The notes under the pieces were generated by a model, which worked only from the letters and a program-made list of their open reading frames with translations, ran no database searches and was not told the DNA's origin. Of a stretch of DNA of 64,000 nt, positions 17,523 to 25,364 are shown piece by piece (positions within the stretch are counted from its first letter, which is position 1; each line of letters begins with the position of its first letter). The DNA is from Segetibacter aerophilus (GTDB taxonomy: Bacteria > Bacteroidota > Bacteroidia > Chitinophagales > Chitinophagaceae): positions 270,176 through 334,175 of the forward strand of contig NZ_BJYT01000006.1 in assembly GCF_007991655.1 (NCBI RefSeq), in the 5' to 3' direction. A program made the position numbers and the translations under genes.

Positions 17523-17782
17523 GTCAGCAAAACTATTTTTATGGTGCAAAGCTGCTTAAATAAATACTTAAAAGATTTAATACGATAGGAATAGACTTTA
17601 TATGTTTAGACCTTACGTGAAACGAGTTAGATATGATTAAGTCTTCACCTGCGGCTTTTACCAGGTATCTTATCGGAGTTTTTTTATAATTCGTGTATGG
17701 ACTGCAACCCAAACTATGTGCTTTTCCTCCTTTCTTAGAAAGAAAATATTTTAACCCCATTAATTGTTTGACCTTTTTAAAT

Positions 17783-18004
17783 ATGCAGCAAAAAGAACGA
17801 GTTAAACTAGCCGAACTAACTAGAATAGCAATATATATTAACAAGGAGCTATTAGCAAATGAAAAGAAGTTTCTTGAAGCAGTATCTTCTAACCAAAGCC
17901 GGTTGTATCTGCAAGACTTGAACGAAAAAATAAACTACCGGTGCCGCAAAGAGCGTCTATACCTAGGCGCAGCAAAATCTCTATTGAGGATAGGTGAGAA
18001 ATAG
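17783..18004 (+). CDS. Small basic helical protein, hypothetical
   Basis: 73 aa from the ATG at 17783 (M-Q-Q-K-E-R-V-K-L-A-E-L-T-R-I-A), preferred over the upstream start of the open frame because the extra 30 residues look non-coding. It is Lys/Arg-rich and helical, with N-K-E-L-L-A-N-E-K-K-F and Y-R-C-R-K-E-R-L-Y-L-G-A. It may bind nucleic acid by charge, but no motif is recognised. Confidence 0.45.
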   Translation: MQQKERVKLAELTRIAIYINKELLANEKKFLEAVSSNQSRLYLQDLNEKINYRCRKERLYLGAAKSLLRIGEK

Positions 18005-18095
18005 TTGCTAGCTATTGAATTGATCCTCTCAATAGACCTATTGCAATAATGCCATTCATTTGGTATATTCAATTTGAGTTGGGGGGAGTTACTTG

Positions 18096-18124
18096 AAGGC
18101 CTTGTAGAAATGCGAGGCTTTCTT
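18096..18124 (+). repeat. Leader/terminator repeat, partial copy upstream of P3
   Basis: AAGGCCTTGTAGAAATGCG followed by AGGCTTTCTT keeps the hairpin core of the repeat at 13866-13893 and 20082-20110. It lies about 65 bp before tiny gene P3, the same relative place as copy 1 before P1. Confidence 0.5.
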
Positions 18125-18188
18125 ATTTGCTATGTAAAAGCATCCCTCATTATATGCAATCATACTTTGTATCTTGTACTTTTGATAT

Positions 18189-18377
18189 ATGCCCAATATC
18201 CCTACCTATACTTCAGAGCAATTGCAAGAGATTATACCTCTATCAAACCTAAAAGAGCTTAAATTAATTACCGAAATTGTCAAGAGTGAAAAAGCATGCT
18301 ATAGCACCTTTACGATGTCAAAAATTCTTGTAATCATTAGCAAAAGGACACTCGAATTGGGAAGCAACCTTTTATAA
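18189..18377 (+). CDS. Tiny-protein family member P3
   Basis: 62 aa (MPNIPTYTSEQLQEIIPLSN). About half of its residues are identical to P2, including T-Y-T-x-E-Q-L-Q-E-I-I-P, E-L-K, T-M-S-K-I-L-V and R-T-L-E-L. It is followed 80 bp later, in the same direction, by receiver RR3. P1/P2 with RR2 and P3 with RR3 therefore form two versions of a tiny-protein/receiver pair. Function unknown. Confidence 0.75.
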   Translation: MPNIPTYTSEQLQEIIPLSNLKELKLITEIVKSEKACYSTFTMSKILVIISKRTLELGSNLL

Positions 18378-18457
18378 GTCATCACTTATTGACAGTGATC
18401 TAACTGGTCATAGTATAAAATTTCAACTAATGACATTTTAGGAGTTATCTTTCCAAC

Positions 18458-18895
18458 ATGCATAAAAAGGGTGAAATAATTTTTATTGAAGACGACCTAG
18501 ACGACAGAGAACTTTTCGAGGAGGCTTATAAAGAATTAGCAATTCCAAATCGGCTAGTCATTTTTAAAAACGGACGTGAAGCATACGAATATTTCAACAA
18601 TATGAAGAAATCGTTATTTCTGATAATCTCGGATATTAATATGCCAGGAATGTCTGGAATACAATTGAGAGACAAAATGCAGCAGGTGGGAGAAATGAAT
18701 TTACGTACTATACCTTTTTTGCTCCTTACAAACGGAACGTCACCACAAAATATTTTGTATTCATATAGCCACTCTGTACAAGGCTTTTTTAGAAAGCCGT
18801 CTACTTATCCTGAACTAAAAAATCTCTTGCAAAAGATATATACGTATTGGACAAATGTCACTGAAGCTACCTTTTCTAACTTGCCACCTGAGTAA
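18458..18895 (+). CDS. Stand-alone response regulator receiver, RR3
   Basis: 145 aa receiver-only protein, with F-I-E-D-D-L-D-D (acidic pocket), L-I-I-S-D-I-N-M-P (phospho-acceptor Asp), L-L-L-T-N-G (Thr) and G-F-F-R-K-P (Lys). It is similar to RR2 and probably derived from the same ancestor. It lies downstream of tiny gene P3 in the same direction and may share its transcript. Confidence 0.92.
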   Translation: MHKKGEIIFIEDDLDDRELFEEAYKELAIPNRLVIFKNGREAYEYFNNMKKSLFLIISDINMPGMSGIQLRDKMQQVGEMNLRTIPFLLLTNGTSPQNILYSYSHSVQGFFRKPSTYPELKNLLQKIYTYWTNVTEATFSNLPPE

Positions 18896-20218
18896 GAAAA
18901 AATCGAGCTATTTTCTATTAATGTACCTAAGTCTTCTAACGCGTCTACAGTTACCACGCATGTTAAATAAAAAAAAGCCCCGCGTAAAAACAGCAGAGCT
19001 ATTAAACCTATTAATCAAAACATATAAACTGTAATATTAATAAAAATCCTATTCCACAGTCGTCCGGTCATTTAAATTCAGGGGAATTTTAAATTCGTAT
19101 TATCTTAAAGACATTCCCTTAAAGTACGCAGACAAGGTAGCAGCAAATATTATTGAAACTGCTATCGGCAAGCAAAAACAGATGACTTTTATCTGATCAA
19201 AATCAAGTCTTTGTCTTTTAAATTAGTAGTCCAATGCATCAATTTTTTTTTTGCTGTAGAACCTTATGCGACTAAGAAGGCAACTATGTAAACGATGGTG
19301 GTATTCTGCCGATCTTACACCGTATTAAAGCGTCCCCTGTTCCATCAGTTTGCCTAACAACTCCCTCGCTTTCACTGCGTTTATTTAGTCAAGTAGGTTA
19401 TCATATATTATAAGTAAAACCTTCCCTAGTTTCTTACATAGTTTCATAGGAAATATTGTTTGTTCATCCATCTTTTGGTCTTGTATTGGGAGCGAAAATC
19501 AAAACGATTAGAGGAGACCGAAGTACTACTAATGGATAAAATAGCGAATGGGCAGGATAACCCCCAGCCCATTCAAAAAAAGAAACCCCCAAAGTCTCAA
19601 TTAGAACGAAATTACATCATTGTGAAGTAAGCGTTCAAACATTAAAAAAAATTAATTACTTGCATAGACAACCTTTTTTTATCTTGCCACTACAATAAGA
19701 AAATTACCCCCAAGGTGAAAAGGGAGTGCCGGAAGGCCTTCCTTTCTTATTTTAAGAAAGCATAAGCGGTAAAAGAAGTGCCAGATAAAGATTTCAGTCC
19801 GTTCTAAAAACAACTACTAAATCGTAAGCGGCAAGCAAAATACGATTACACTATTATAACTACCTTGGTTATCTCAAAAAATTCTATTTCCTTCACTCTA
19901 GGTATAAGGCGTAGTATTGAAGTTAATCCTCTACCCATAAAACTTTCAGTATAGAACAGTAGCAGTTAGGGCCTTAGCGCATCAAAGGATTTGCGATAAG
20001 CCCACACCATAAAAACTTACAGAATTAGCAGTTTGGTTTTTTACAAAAAGAGGATTTGAAATAAAAGTTGGACAAGGCACTAAAAAAGCCTCGCATAGCT
20101 GCAAGGCTTTCAACGTCAACATTTTCAAGTTAACAAATGAGAGTACTAATATCTGTGCTTTAACAGTGAATAAAAGGCTACTTTCCCTAATAATTTAGGT
20201 TATTAGAAAAAAGATACT
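18896..20218. other. 1.3-kb mostly noncoding stretch between RR3 and the cassette region
   Basis: No intact gene. A plus-strand open stretch at 19046-19196 without a start reads protein-like (Y-L-K-D-I-P-L-K-Y-A-D-K-V-A-A-N, then I-E-T-A-I-G-K-Q-K-Q), probably a gene remnant. A perfect 12-bp palindrome GGAAGGCCTTCC lies near 19732. The inverted copy of the leader/terminator repeat is at 20082-20152. I see no attI site I could defend. Confidence 0.5.
20082..20152 (-). repeat. Leader/terminator repeat, inverted copy
   Basis: Read on the minus strand this matches 13821-13893: ATTAGTACTCTCATTTGTTA, a short diverged middle, then AAAGCCTTGCAG and GAGGCTTTTTT. Here the hairpin points left into the noncoding stretch, with no small gene behind it. 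Confidence 0.7.
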
Positions 20219-20794
20219 ATGGCAAAGCCTTCTTCTTGTCCTGACTTGTACGATGAGTGTAGAACAATTTCAATTACAAAACTCAAGGAGTGGAATTACT
20301 TAAATCGTAATGATTTAAAGACGGGTAATATAAGCTGGAGCAGAAATAATACCGTGCATTCAAGAATAGGAATATTAGTCAATACTATTTCAACTCGTCC
20401 TTTTGTAGAGTTGGACTATAAATGCAACGATCAAGTTATTAACTACAAAGTTTACTTAATTAGTAAGCCAACAAATATTGGTAAAGGCGAGCAATGGTTT
20501 TTCGAATGCCCAAGTACCAAAAAACTCTGCCGGAAACTTTATATGATTAGTACTTACTTTCTTCACCGGAGTGCCTTTAAAGGGGCTCTATATGGGAAGC
20601 AGACCTATTCTAAAAACAACAGAGATCAATTCAGAGAGTTTAAAAAGGAATTTGATATAGAGGATGCTTACGAGACAACTTATAGCCGGTATTTTAAAAA
20701 GTCTTATAACGGTAAGCCAACAAAGAGATATAGCCGGATTTGCAAAAAGTTGAGCGGAAGTAAAATCGGTTCTTTAGATAGATTTGGTATTTAA
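20219..20794 (+). CDS. Hypothetical protein with CP-x-x-x-x-x-C-R motif, start of the array
   Basis: 191 aa. A central block W-F-F-E-C-P-S-T-K-K-L-C-R-K-L-Y, followed by a helix with F-L-H-R-S-A-F, looks like a small zinc-ribbon-type module; an N-terminal Cys pair (S-C-P-D-L-Y-D-E-C) may belong to it. I have seen this W-x-F-x-C-P-x-x-x-K-x-C-R-K-L-Y style in proteins of mobile regions, but the function is unknown. A hairpin follows the stop. Whether it is the first cassette or the fixed gene before the array is unclear. Confidence 0.7.
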   Translation: MAKPSSCPDLYDECRTISITKLKEWNYLNRNDLKTGNISWSRNNTVHSRIGILVNTISTRPFVELDYKCNDQVINYKVYLISKPTNIGKGEQWFFECPSTKKLCRKLYMISTYFLHRSAFKGALYGKQTYSKNNRDQFREFKKEFDIEDAYETTYSRYFKKSYNGKPTKRYSRICKKLSGSKIGSLDRFGI

Positions 20795-20866
20795 ACTTGC
20801 GTCTTTTGTGTTGATAAATTAGGATTTCAGAATTTCCTCAACACAAAATGCGCAATTGCAAGAGAT

Positions 20867-20942
20867 TGAAAAAGAGCATTTAACACCAATTTTTATTCTG
20901 CAACTAAATTGGGTAAGTTGCGTTTATTTAAGAGTTATGCGC
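20867..20942 (+). repeat. Possible degenerate first attC site (site A)
   Basis: The right end GTTATGCGC (20934-20942) is a usable R' box and matches, at 7 of 9 positions, the complement of the left end of site B, as expected for the start of the next cassette. The left arm is poorly defined; a short CCAATTT / AAATTGG hairpin lies inside. A separate 11-bp hairpin (TTTTGTGTTGA / TCAACACAAAA) lies just upstream. Confidence 0.45.
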
Positions 20943-20964
20943 ACTAAAAAAACACTAAATCTAC

Positions 20965-21540
20965 ATGAGTGACACATTAAATAAAAAATGTCCTTACTGT
21001 AAGGAACTTATTAAAAGAGATGCACTTTTTTGTATTAAATGCAATAACTTTTTAAATTGGCGTAGGTATCTAAACTTTGGAAATACTTTTTTGGCACTTT
21101 TAGTCGCTTTGATTTCTGTGCTCTCTTTCGCAATACCTGCAATAAAAAATTCTTTAACAGCAGAAAATTCTGTTCTACATGTAAATTACTCATTTGTTTA
21201 TGGTGGCCATATTATGATGATTGTATCTAATTCAGGAACTAAGCCGGGACACATAATAAATGGACTTATTTCTTATAACAATGGTGCTCAGAAGAACATA
21301 AATGTCCAAGTGGTCGGAGTAGCCGCAGGTGAGAATTATATTGCTCAAGGAAGCTCTAAAGAATTTCAGTTATTTATTGACGACGATGGCAAACGTGAGA
21401 TACAGAACGACCTTCGCAATCTAAATAATTTAAGTGAAATAATTTTACTCGTTAACGTTATCAACTTCAACGGAAAGAGAGAAACGTACAAATACAAACT
21501 GGAGAAAGCTGACTTTGTAAAACTAAATGAAGCAGAATGA
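20965..21540 (+). CDS. Cassette gene 1: zinc-ribbon membrane protein
   Basis: 191 aa. The N-terminus carries a treble-clef/zinc-ribbon motif C-P-Y-C-K-E-L-I-K-R-D-A-L-F-C-I-K-C (residues about 9-26). One membrane helix follows (about 38-62), then a beta-rich domain of about 125 residues on the other side (H-V-N-Y-S-F-V-Y-G-G-H-I-M-M-I-V-S-N-S-G). The layout resembles small envelope sensors, but no family is recognised. The gene lies between sites A and B, with only attC sequence around it. Confidence 0.75.
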   Translation: MSDTLNKKCPYCKELIKRDALFCIKCNNFLNWRRYLNFGNTFLALLVALISVLSFAIPAIKNSLTAENSVLHVNYSFVYGGHIMMIVSNSGTKPGHIINGLISYNNGAQKNINVQVVGVAAGENYIAQGSSKEFQLFIDDDGKREIQNDLRNLNNLSEIILLVNVINFNGKRETYKYKLEKADFVKLNEAE

Positions 21541-21547
21541 CGAAACT

Positions 21548-21683
21548 GCCCGTAACATGAGTGTTTATAAAATTGTGGCTGGATGTGGGGCATTCAACTG
21601 TGAATCACTATTTTGCTTTTGTGGTAATTGAAACCAGACGTTTTTTAAATGCGACAACTTCATGAACACTTTATCGTGGCTGC
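21548..21683 (+). repeat. attC-like site B
   Basis: 136 bp. The left arm (from GCCCGTAAC, 21548) and the right arm (21651-21683, ending GTGGCTGC) pair over about 25 positions with bulges: AGTGTTTATAAAATTGTGGC against the complement of GCGACAACTTCATGAACACT. The spacer is homologous to those of sites C and G. The R' reads GTGGCTGC instead of the usual GTT start. Confidence 0.8.
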
Positions 21684-21723
21684 AAACGAAGACAGTCTCC
21701 TTTAAGTGATTGACATTTATAAA

Positions 21724-22353
21724 ATGACAATGAAATATTATTCTTTCTTATTCTTTTTACTCACTCTATTCAGTTATGCTTATGCCCAAACTCCGACTAC
21801 CATCCCCGGGTATTACGTAACTAACACAAACGATACGGTTAACGCTCAAATAAAAATGCCCCATTATATATTTAGCAATAAAGCAATGCTAATAAAATTT
21901 GCTGAGAAGGTAACCATTGTTGACAGCGTAAAGGGAAACATGGTATTTAAAGTAAATGATATTAAAGGTTTTGGCTTCTTATATAATGATAATAGGTATC
22001 AATTTTTATCGAAAGATTTTGGGCGAGAGAACGCTTTTAGTGCAAGTACTCATAGATTTTATCAAGCTATCATTCTTGGACAAAAAAGCAATCTTTACCA
22101 CAGGTTAACAACTGTGGACCCGAGTGGACGCATACTAGGTATCACCTATTTTTTAGAAAAGTCAAATGGTACAAATACAGCCATCTATTTATTTGCACGA
22201 ATACAACCGGAGTTTATTAGAAATCTTTTAAAACAGTTTTACAAAGACAATGTTGTAGTTCACACATTAATTGACAGTAAATTTCAAAACAAATCCTTTG
22301 AAACATGGCAAAATGATATAATAGAAATAGTGCAAGCCGTAAATAAGTTATAA
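21724..22353 (+). CDS. Cassette gene 2: secreted hypothetical protein
   Basis: 209 aa from the ATG at 21724 (M-T-M-K-Y-Y-S-F-L-F-F-L-L-T-L); an in-frame GTG 18 bp upstream is less likely. A signal peptide is cleaved near Y-A-Q-T. The mature part looks beta-rich (G-Y-Y-V-T-N-T-N-D-T-V-N-A-Q-I, then V-N-D-I-K-G-F-G-F), a pattern seen in exported Bacteroidota proteins of unknown role. It is flanked by attC sites B and C. It could act in the periplasm; nothing more can be said. Confidence 0.75.
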   Translation: MTMKYYSFLFFLLTLFSYAYAQTPTTIPGYYVTNTNDTVNAQIKMPHYIFSNKAMLIKFAEKVTIVDSVKGNMVFKVNDIKGFGFLYNDNRYQFLSKDFGRENAFSASTHRFYQAIILGQKSNLYHRLTTVDPSGRILGITYFLEKSNGTNTAIYLFARIQPEFIRNLLKQFYKDNVVVHTLIDSKFQNKSFETWQNDIIEIVQAVNKL

Positions 22354-22361
22354 ACTGCTGT

Positions 22362-22495
22362 GCAGCCGACACTATGTTTATAAAATCGTGGCTGGACATT
22401 AAGCATTCGACTTTAAATCAGTATTTTTCTTTAGTGGTTAATTGAGACCGAAGTTTTTCAATTGCCACAACTTCATAAACACTTAACGTTAGCTG
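22362..22495 (+). repeat. attC-like site C
   Basis: 134 bp. R'' is GCAGCCGAC (22362-22370), complementary with one gap to the start of its own cassette (GTGGCTGC at site B). R' is GTTAGCTG (22488-22495), a textbook GTTRRRY box. Arms TATGTTTATAAAATCGTGGC and CCACAACTTCATAAACAC pair imperfectly. Confidence 0.88.
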
Positions 22496-22525
22496 TTAAT
22501 TACACCTTGGTGACAAACATTAAAA

Positions 22526-23407
22526 ATGTTTTTAGAAAAATATCAAACAATAGGAGTAGCATCAGATGAAGCCAAGTTAAAATTAGCTGCTATTCTTTTC
22601 GATAAAGTTTGTTGTACAGTAAAAGACATCCCGGTTCCAAAAAACCTGCAAGCCCCTTTTCTTTTAGATGATAAGGAACTCGACACTATTCATTCTCATA
22701 TCTCAAATCAGATTGAGAAGGGTTTCATGGATGTTTACAGAGAAAGATTCATGGACAAGTACGTTAAAAAAGAACAGACTATAAGTAGAGATAAGGTAAT
22801 AGAACATATGGAAGCATTTGCAACCGAACCTGTTTCAAAGTTTCGTAACCTTATTGTTGTGGAAGCATCTAAAAAGCTTTTTGGAAATAAGACGTTGCCA
22901 ATACCAATATTCAACCAAACAATCTTTCAAGATTATCTTGAAAATGATTACCGAAATCAATTAATGTTAGACAAAGTCGAAGTAGAAATTATAAATGCAC
23001 CCATTATCGTTGCTTCAGAATTACAATGGAGCCAGATATCGGAGGCAAAAAAGGATTCCGACTTTAATAAAAAAGTAAAACGTTTTTCGCTCTTTATCAA
23101 TAAGAATTACAAAGGAAAGGACATTTCGTTTATTATTGATGACCTCTCAATTCAGATTGAAGATTATAAAGAGGCTTGCAATAAACACGGTATTAGACTT
23201 GCAAACGAAACGTTCAAATCACTATCAACTTCCAAGTCATTATTTGGTACAGTAGCAGTAGTACTTTGCTCATTGTTACTAAAAATGCCAGAATATGCAA
23301 TTGTATCAGGTTTAGCCGGAGCATCACTGGAGCTCTTGAATTTGAAAGTCACCGTAAATCAATTTACAGATAACTTTGAGACTTTCGTTTCACAAAGCCC
23401 CATTTAG
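22526..23407 (+). CDS. Cassette gene 3: hypothetical protein with C-terminal hydrophobic helices
   Basis: 293 aa starting M-F-L-E-K-Y-Q-T-I-G-V-A-S-D-E-A-K-L. It is mostly helical and charged for the first 240 residues, with two adjacent hydrophobic stretches near the C-terminus (L-F-G-T-V-A-V-V-L-C-S-L-L-L, then Y-A-I-V-S-G-L-A-G-A-S). The start codon follows the R' of site C by 31 bp, the usual cassette spacing. No family is recognised. A defence role is possible, as for many cassettes, but is not shown. Confidence 0.75.
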   Translation: MFLEKYQTIGVASDEAKLKLAAILFDKVCCTVKDIPVPKNLQAPFLLDDKELDTIHSHISNQIEKGFMDVYRERFMDKYVKKEQTISRDKVIEHMEAFATEPVSKFRNLIVVEASKKLFGNKTLPIPIFNQTIFQDYLENDYRNQLMLDKVEVEIINAPIIVASELQWSQISEAKKDSDFNKKVKRFSLFINKNYKGKDISFIIDDLSIQIEDYKEACNKHGIRLANETFKSLSTSKSLFGTVAVVLCSLLLKMPEYAIVSGLAGASLELLNLKVTVNQFTDNFETFVSQSPI

Positions 23408-23452
23408 TTGATTTTGGAAATTGACAAGATGAAAGACAGAAAATGAAGACTA

Positions 23453-23588
23453 CAGCTAACAGCATGTTTATGTAATACTGGCGGAAGAACATAAACCAAT
23501 CTTTCTATCTTTTATCATCATCAACAAGTTTTTGGAACATTAGTATTTTAAATACCAGTACTACATAAACACGTTCAACGTTATAAGC
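23453..23588 (+). repeat. attC-like site D
   Basis: 136 bp. R'' CAGCTAAC (23453-23460) is the exact reverse complement of GTTAGCTG at the start of this cassette (22488). R' is GTTATAAGC (23580-23588). The arms GCATGTTTATGTAATACTGG and CCAGTACTACATAAACACG pair strongly. The spacer is unlike those of the other sites. Confidence 0.92.
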
Positions 23589-23602
23589 AACCTTGAAAAC
23601 AC

Positions 23603-24010
23603 TTGTTTAAACCCGAACACTACGTATTGATTTTATGCTGCCTACTGTTAACGAGCTGTTTCTTTGACAGTAGGTTTGAGACTATTAAAGGGGAGTATCA
23701 AATAGGGTGGATTGATGTAAGCGAAAGCCGTGCTATTTATAATCAAGAGAGGTTAATTACTCCATATGTTTTTGCCGTAGGGCATAATTCAAGATTTATC
23801 ATTGCTAAACAACATCCTTCCACTGATTTCCCTAAAAATTCTATTGATAAAAGCATAACCAATTACTTTGCAATTGACATGTCTAAAAATCCGTATCCAG
23901 GTCAAGATGGAATATATGGTCCAATGCCCAAAGCAGAATTTGATAATTTTTGCAATAGAGAAAATATCAACAATATTGAGTTCGATATGACTTATGATGG
24001 AGTACCGTAA
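23603..24010 (+). CDS. Cassette gene 4: probable lipoprotein
   Basis: 135 aa with a TTG start at 23603, 15 bp after R' of site D. A lipoprotein signal is clear: hydrophobic Y-V-L-I-L-C-C-L-L-L then lipobox L-T-S-C with Cys near residue 19. The mature part is about 115 aa with no known motif. The unusual start is likely because no ATG precedes the signal peptide in frame. Confidence 0.65.
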   Translation: MFKPEHYVLILCCLLLTSCFFDSRFETIKGEYQIGWIDVSESRAIYNQERLITPYVFAVGHNSRFIIAKQHPSTDFPKNSIDKSITNYFAIDMSKNPYPGQDGIYGPMPKAEFDNFCNRENINNIEFDMTYDGVP

Positions 24011-24014
24011 GGCT

Positions 24015-24150
24015 GCTTATAACAACAGCTTCTATGCAATAGTGGCTTTAGGAATAGACTTAAACTGAATATCTTTAATGAGCTTTAGAACAGCAGTAAG
24101 GCAGTAGTGCAACGAATACCGCTACTGCATAAAGCTGAAAAGCGTTAGGC
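24015..24150 (+). repeat. attC-like site E
   Basis: 136 bp. R'' GCTTATAAC (24015-24023) complements GTTATAAGC at 23580, the start of its cassette. R' is GTTAGGC (24144-24150). Left arm CAGCTTCTATGCAATAGTGG and right arm (complement reads CAGCTTTATGCAGTAGCGG) pair with one extra C on the left, as expected for the extrahelical bases of attC. Confidence 0.92.
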
Positions 24151-24182
24151 GTAAGTTTATTGGAACATTGTAACTAATAAGA

Positions 24183-24626
24183 ATGGAAAAGATTAAAGCA
24201 GGGATTGAACATTATGGTTGGTATGTTATACAGGTTTTAGAAGATGACAATAATCCTCCGTTTGGCTATTCTATTGGCCTATTTGAAACATTCGGACATC
24301 CTGAGGTTTTGATAGTAGGTCTTAAACTTGAATTGATCCATTCTCTTATTAATATAATTGGCGAACAAATTAGAAACGGAGAAACTTTTCAAGAAAGCCA
24401 TTTTTATTCAGACATCTTAACCAATTATCAGTGTTACTTTACTTCTGTCAATCCTGAGAGTTATAATGACTATGTTTATCAGGCAATTAATTACTATAAC
24501 GAAAGCAATTTCCCATTATTACAATATATCTATCCTACGGTTAAAGGCATTTATCCCTGGGAGGCAGAATGGCCTGAAGAAATTGCTTACTTACAACCTA
24601 TTTTAGGTAAATCTCCCTACGCCTAA
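24183..24626 (+). CDS. Cassette gene 5: DUF4262-like protein
   Basis: 147 aa. The opening G-W-Y-V-I-Q-V-L-E-D-D, then P-P-F-G-Y-S-I-G-L-F-E-T-F-G-H-P-E-V-L-I-V-G-L, matches the DUF4262 pattern (Trp-x-Val-x-x-V, then F-x-Y-(T/S)-x-G-L, G-H-P-E). DUF4262 proteins are small, soluble and of unknown function, often found in variable gene regions. The stop codon TAA (24624-24626) lies inside the R'' box of site F, typical of tightly packed cassettes. Confidence 0.8.
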   Translation: MEKIKAGIEHYGWYVIQVLEDDNNPPFGYSIGLFETFGHPEVLIVGLKLELIHSLINIIGEQIRNGETFQESHFYSDILTNYQCYFTSVNPESYNDYVYQAINYYNESNFPLLQYIYPTVKGIYPWEAEWPEEIAYLQPILGKSPYA

Positions 24627-24753
24627 CAACAGCTTCCATGCAATAGTGGCTTTAGTGATAACGTTAAACAGAATATCTTTAATGAGCTTTACAACAGTAG
24701 TGGATGATACAAATATTACTGCCACTACTAGATAAAGCCGAAACACGTGGGTT
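24621..24753 (+). repeat. attC-like site F
   Basis: 133 bp. R'' with flank TACGCCTAAC (24618-24627) is the exact complement of GTTAGGCGTA at 24144. The spacer is homologous to that of site E (both contain AATATCTTTAATGAGCTTTA). The right end reads GTGGGTTGC, again with TG instead of TT after the crossover G. Confidence 0.9.
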
Positions 24754-24764
24754 GCAATTTTTTT

Positions 24765-25310
24765 ATGACACATCCTATACTTCCAATCTTAATAGGAATA
24801 ATTTCTTTTCTACTTTTTGTTTTCTATTTGGTGACAGGGATTAAAAGGAAAAATTTTTTTCGATTTATTTCTTCGTTAGCCTTCGTTCTGGTTTTAGTTT
24901 TATGTTTTTTGTGGCTCGGAATTTTAGCAGCAGGGAAAGCGACTTCCAAAGCGACGGAAGCAATAGACAGAGTTAAGAGTAAATTCGCATCGAGAACCGG
25001 AGGAGAAATATACTTAGCATTATTTGGGGAACCAACTGTCAGCTGCTTGAAAGTTGTCAATAAAACAGACCAAATTGTACCAAAACTTGATTGCTGTATA
25101 TTGTTGGAATTTAAAACTTGTCCAGAAGAACTGCGAAGGATAATTAGCCTTGAAAACTATCACTCCGAAGTTTATGACTCCAAGGACACGGCTCAGTATA
25201 TCCCGACTTATAGTCCTAAACCTAGGTGGTGGACACCAAATAATTTAAACAAAACGGTTATGGTTTTAAGGAGCTATAATTCGGATAATCCAAATCGAGA
25301 CAAGTTTTAA
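24765..25310 (+). CDS. Cassette gene 6: two-helix membrane protein, hypothetical
   Basis: 181 aa from the ATG at 24765 (M-T-H-P-I-L-P-I-L-I-G-I-I); the frame also opens at a GTG that lies inside the attC box. Two membrane helices at about 4-25 and 35-60 are followed by a soluble domain of about 120 residues with a few Cys and a W-W-T-P motif near the end. No family is recognised. It is the last gene before the broken site G. Confidence 0.7.
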   Translation: MTHPILPILIGIISFLLFVFYLVTGIKRKNFFRFISSLAFVLVLVLCFLWLGILAAGKATSKATEAIDRVKSKFASRTGGEIYLALFGEPTVSCLKVVNKTDQIVPKLDCCILLEFKTCPEELRRIISLENYHSEVYDSKDTAQYIPTYSPKPRWWTPNNLNKTVMVLRSYNSDNPNRDKF

Positions 25311-25364
25311 TTTTTGCGAGTGACAGTACCCGTGCGTATTATTGCGATATGGCAGATTAAAACT

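Noticed and set aside
17539..17844. 101-aa minus-strand open frame over the 17783 gene
   Set aside because: No protein-like pattern, and it crosses the start of a better plus-strand gene.
20798..20852. Strong hairpin just after the 20219 gene considered as another attC
   Set aside because: The 11-bp arms are perfect with a short loop and lack R''/R' boxes, so it fits a terminator better than attC.
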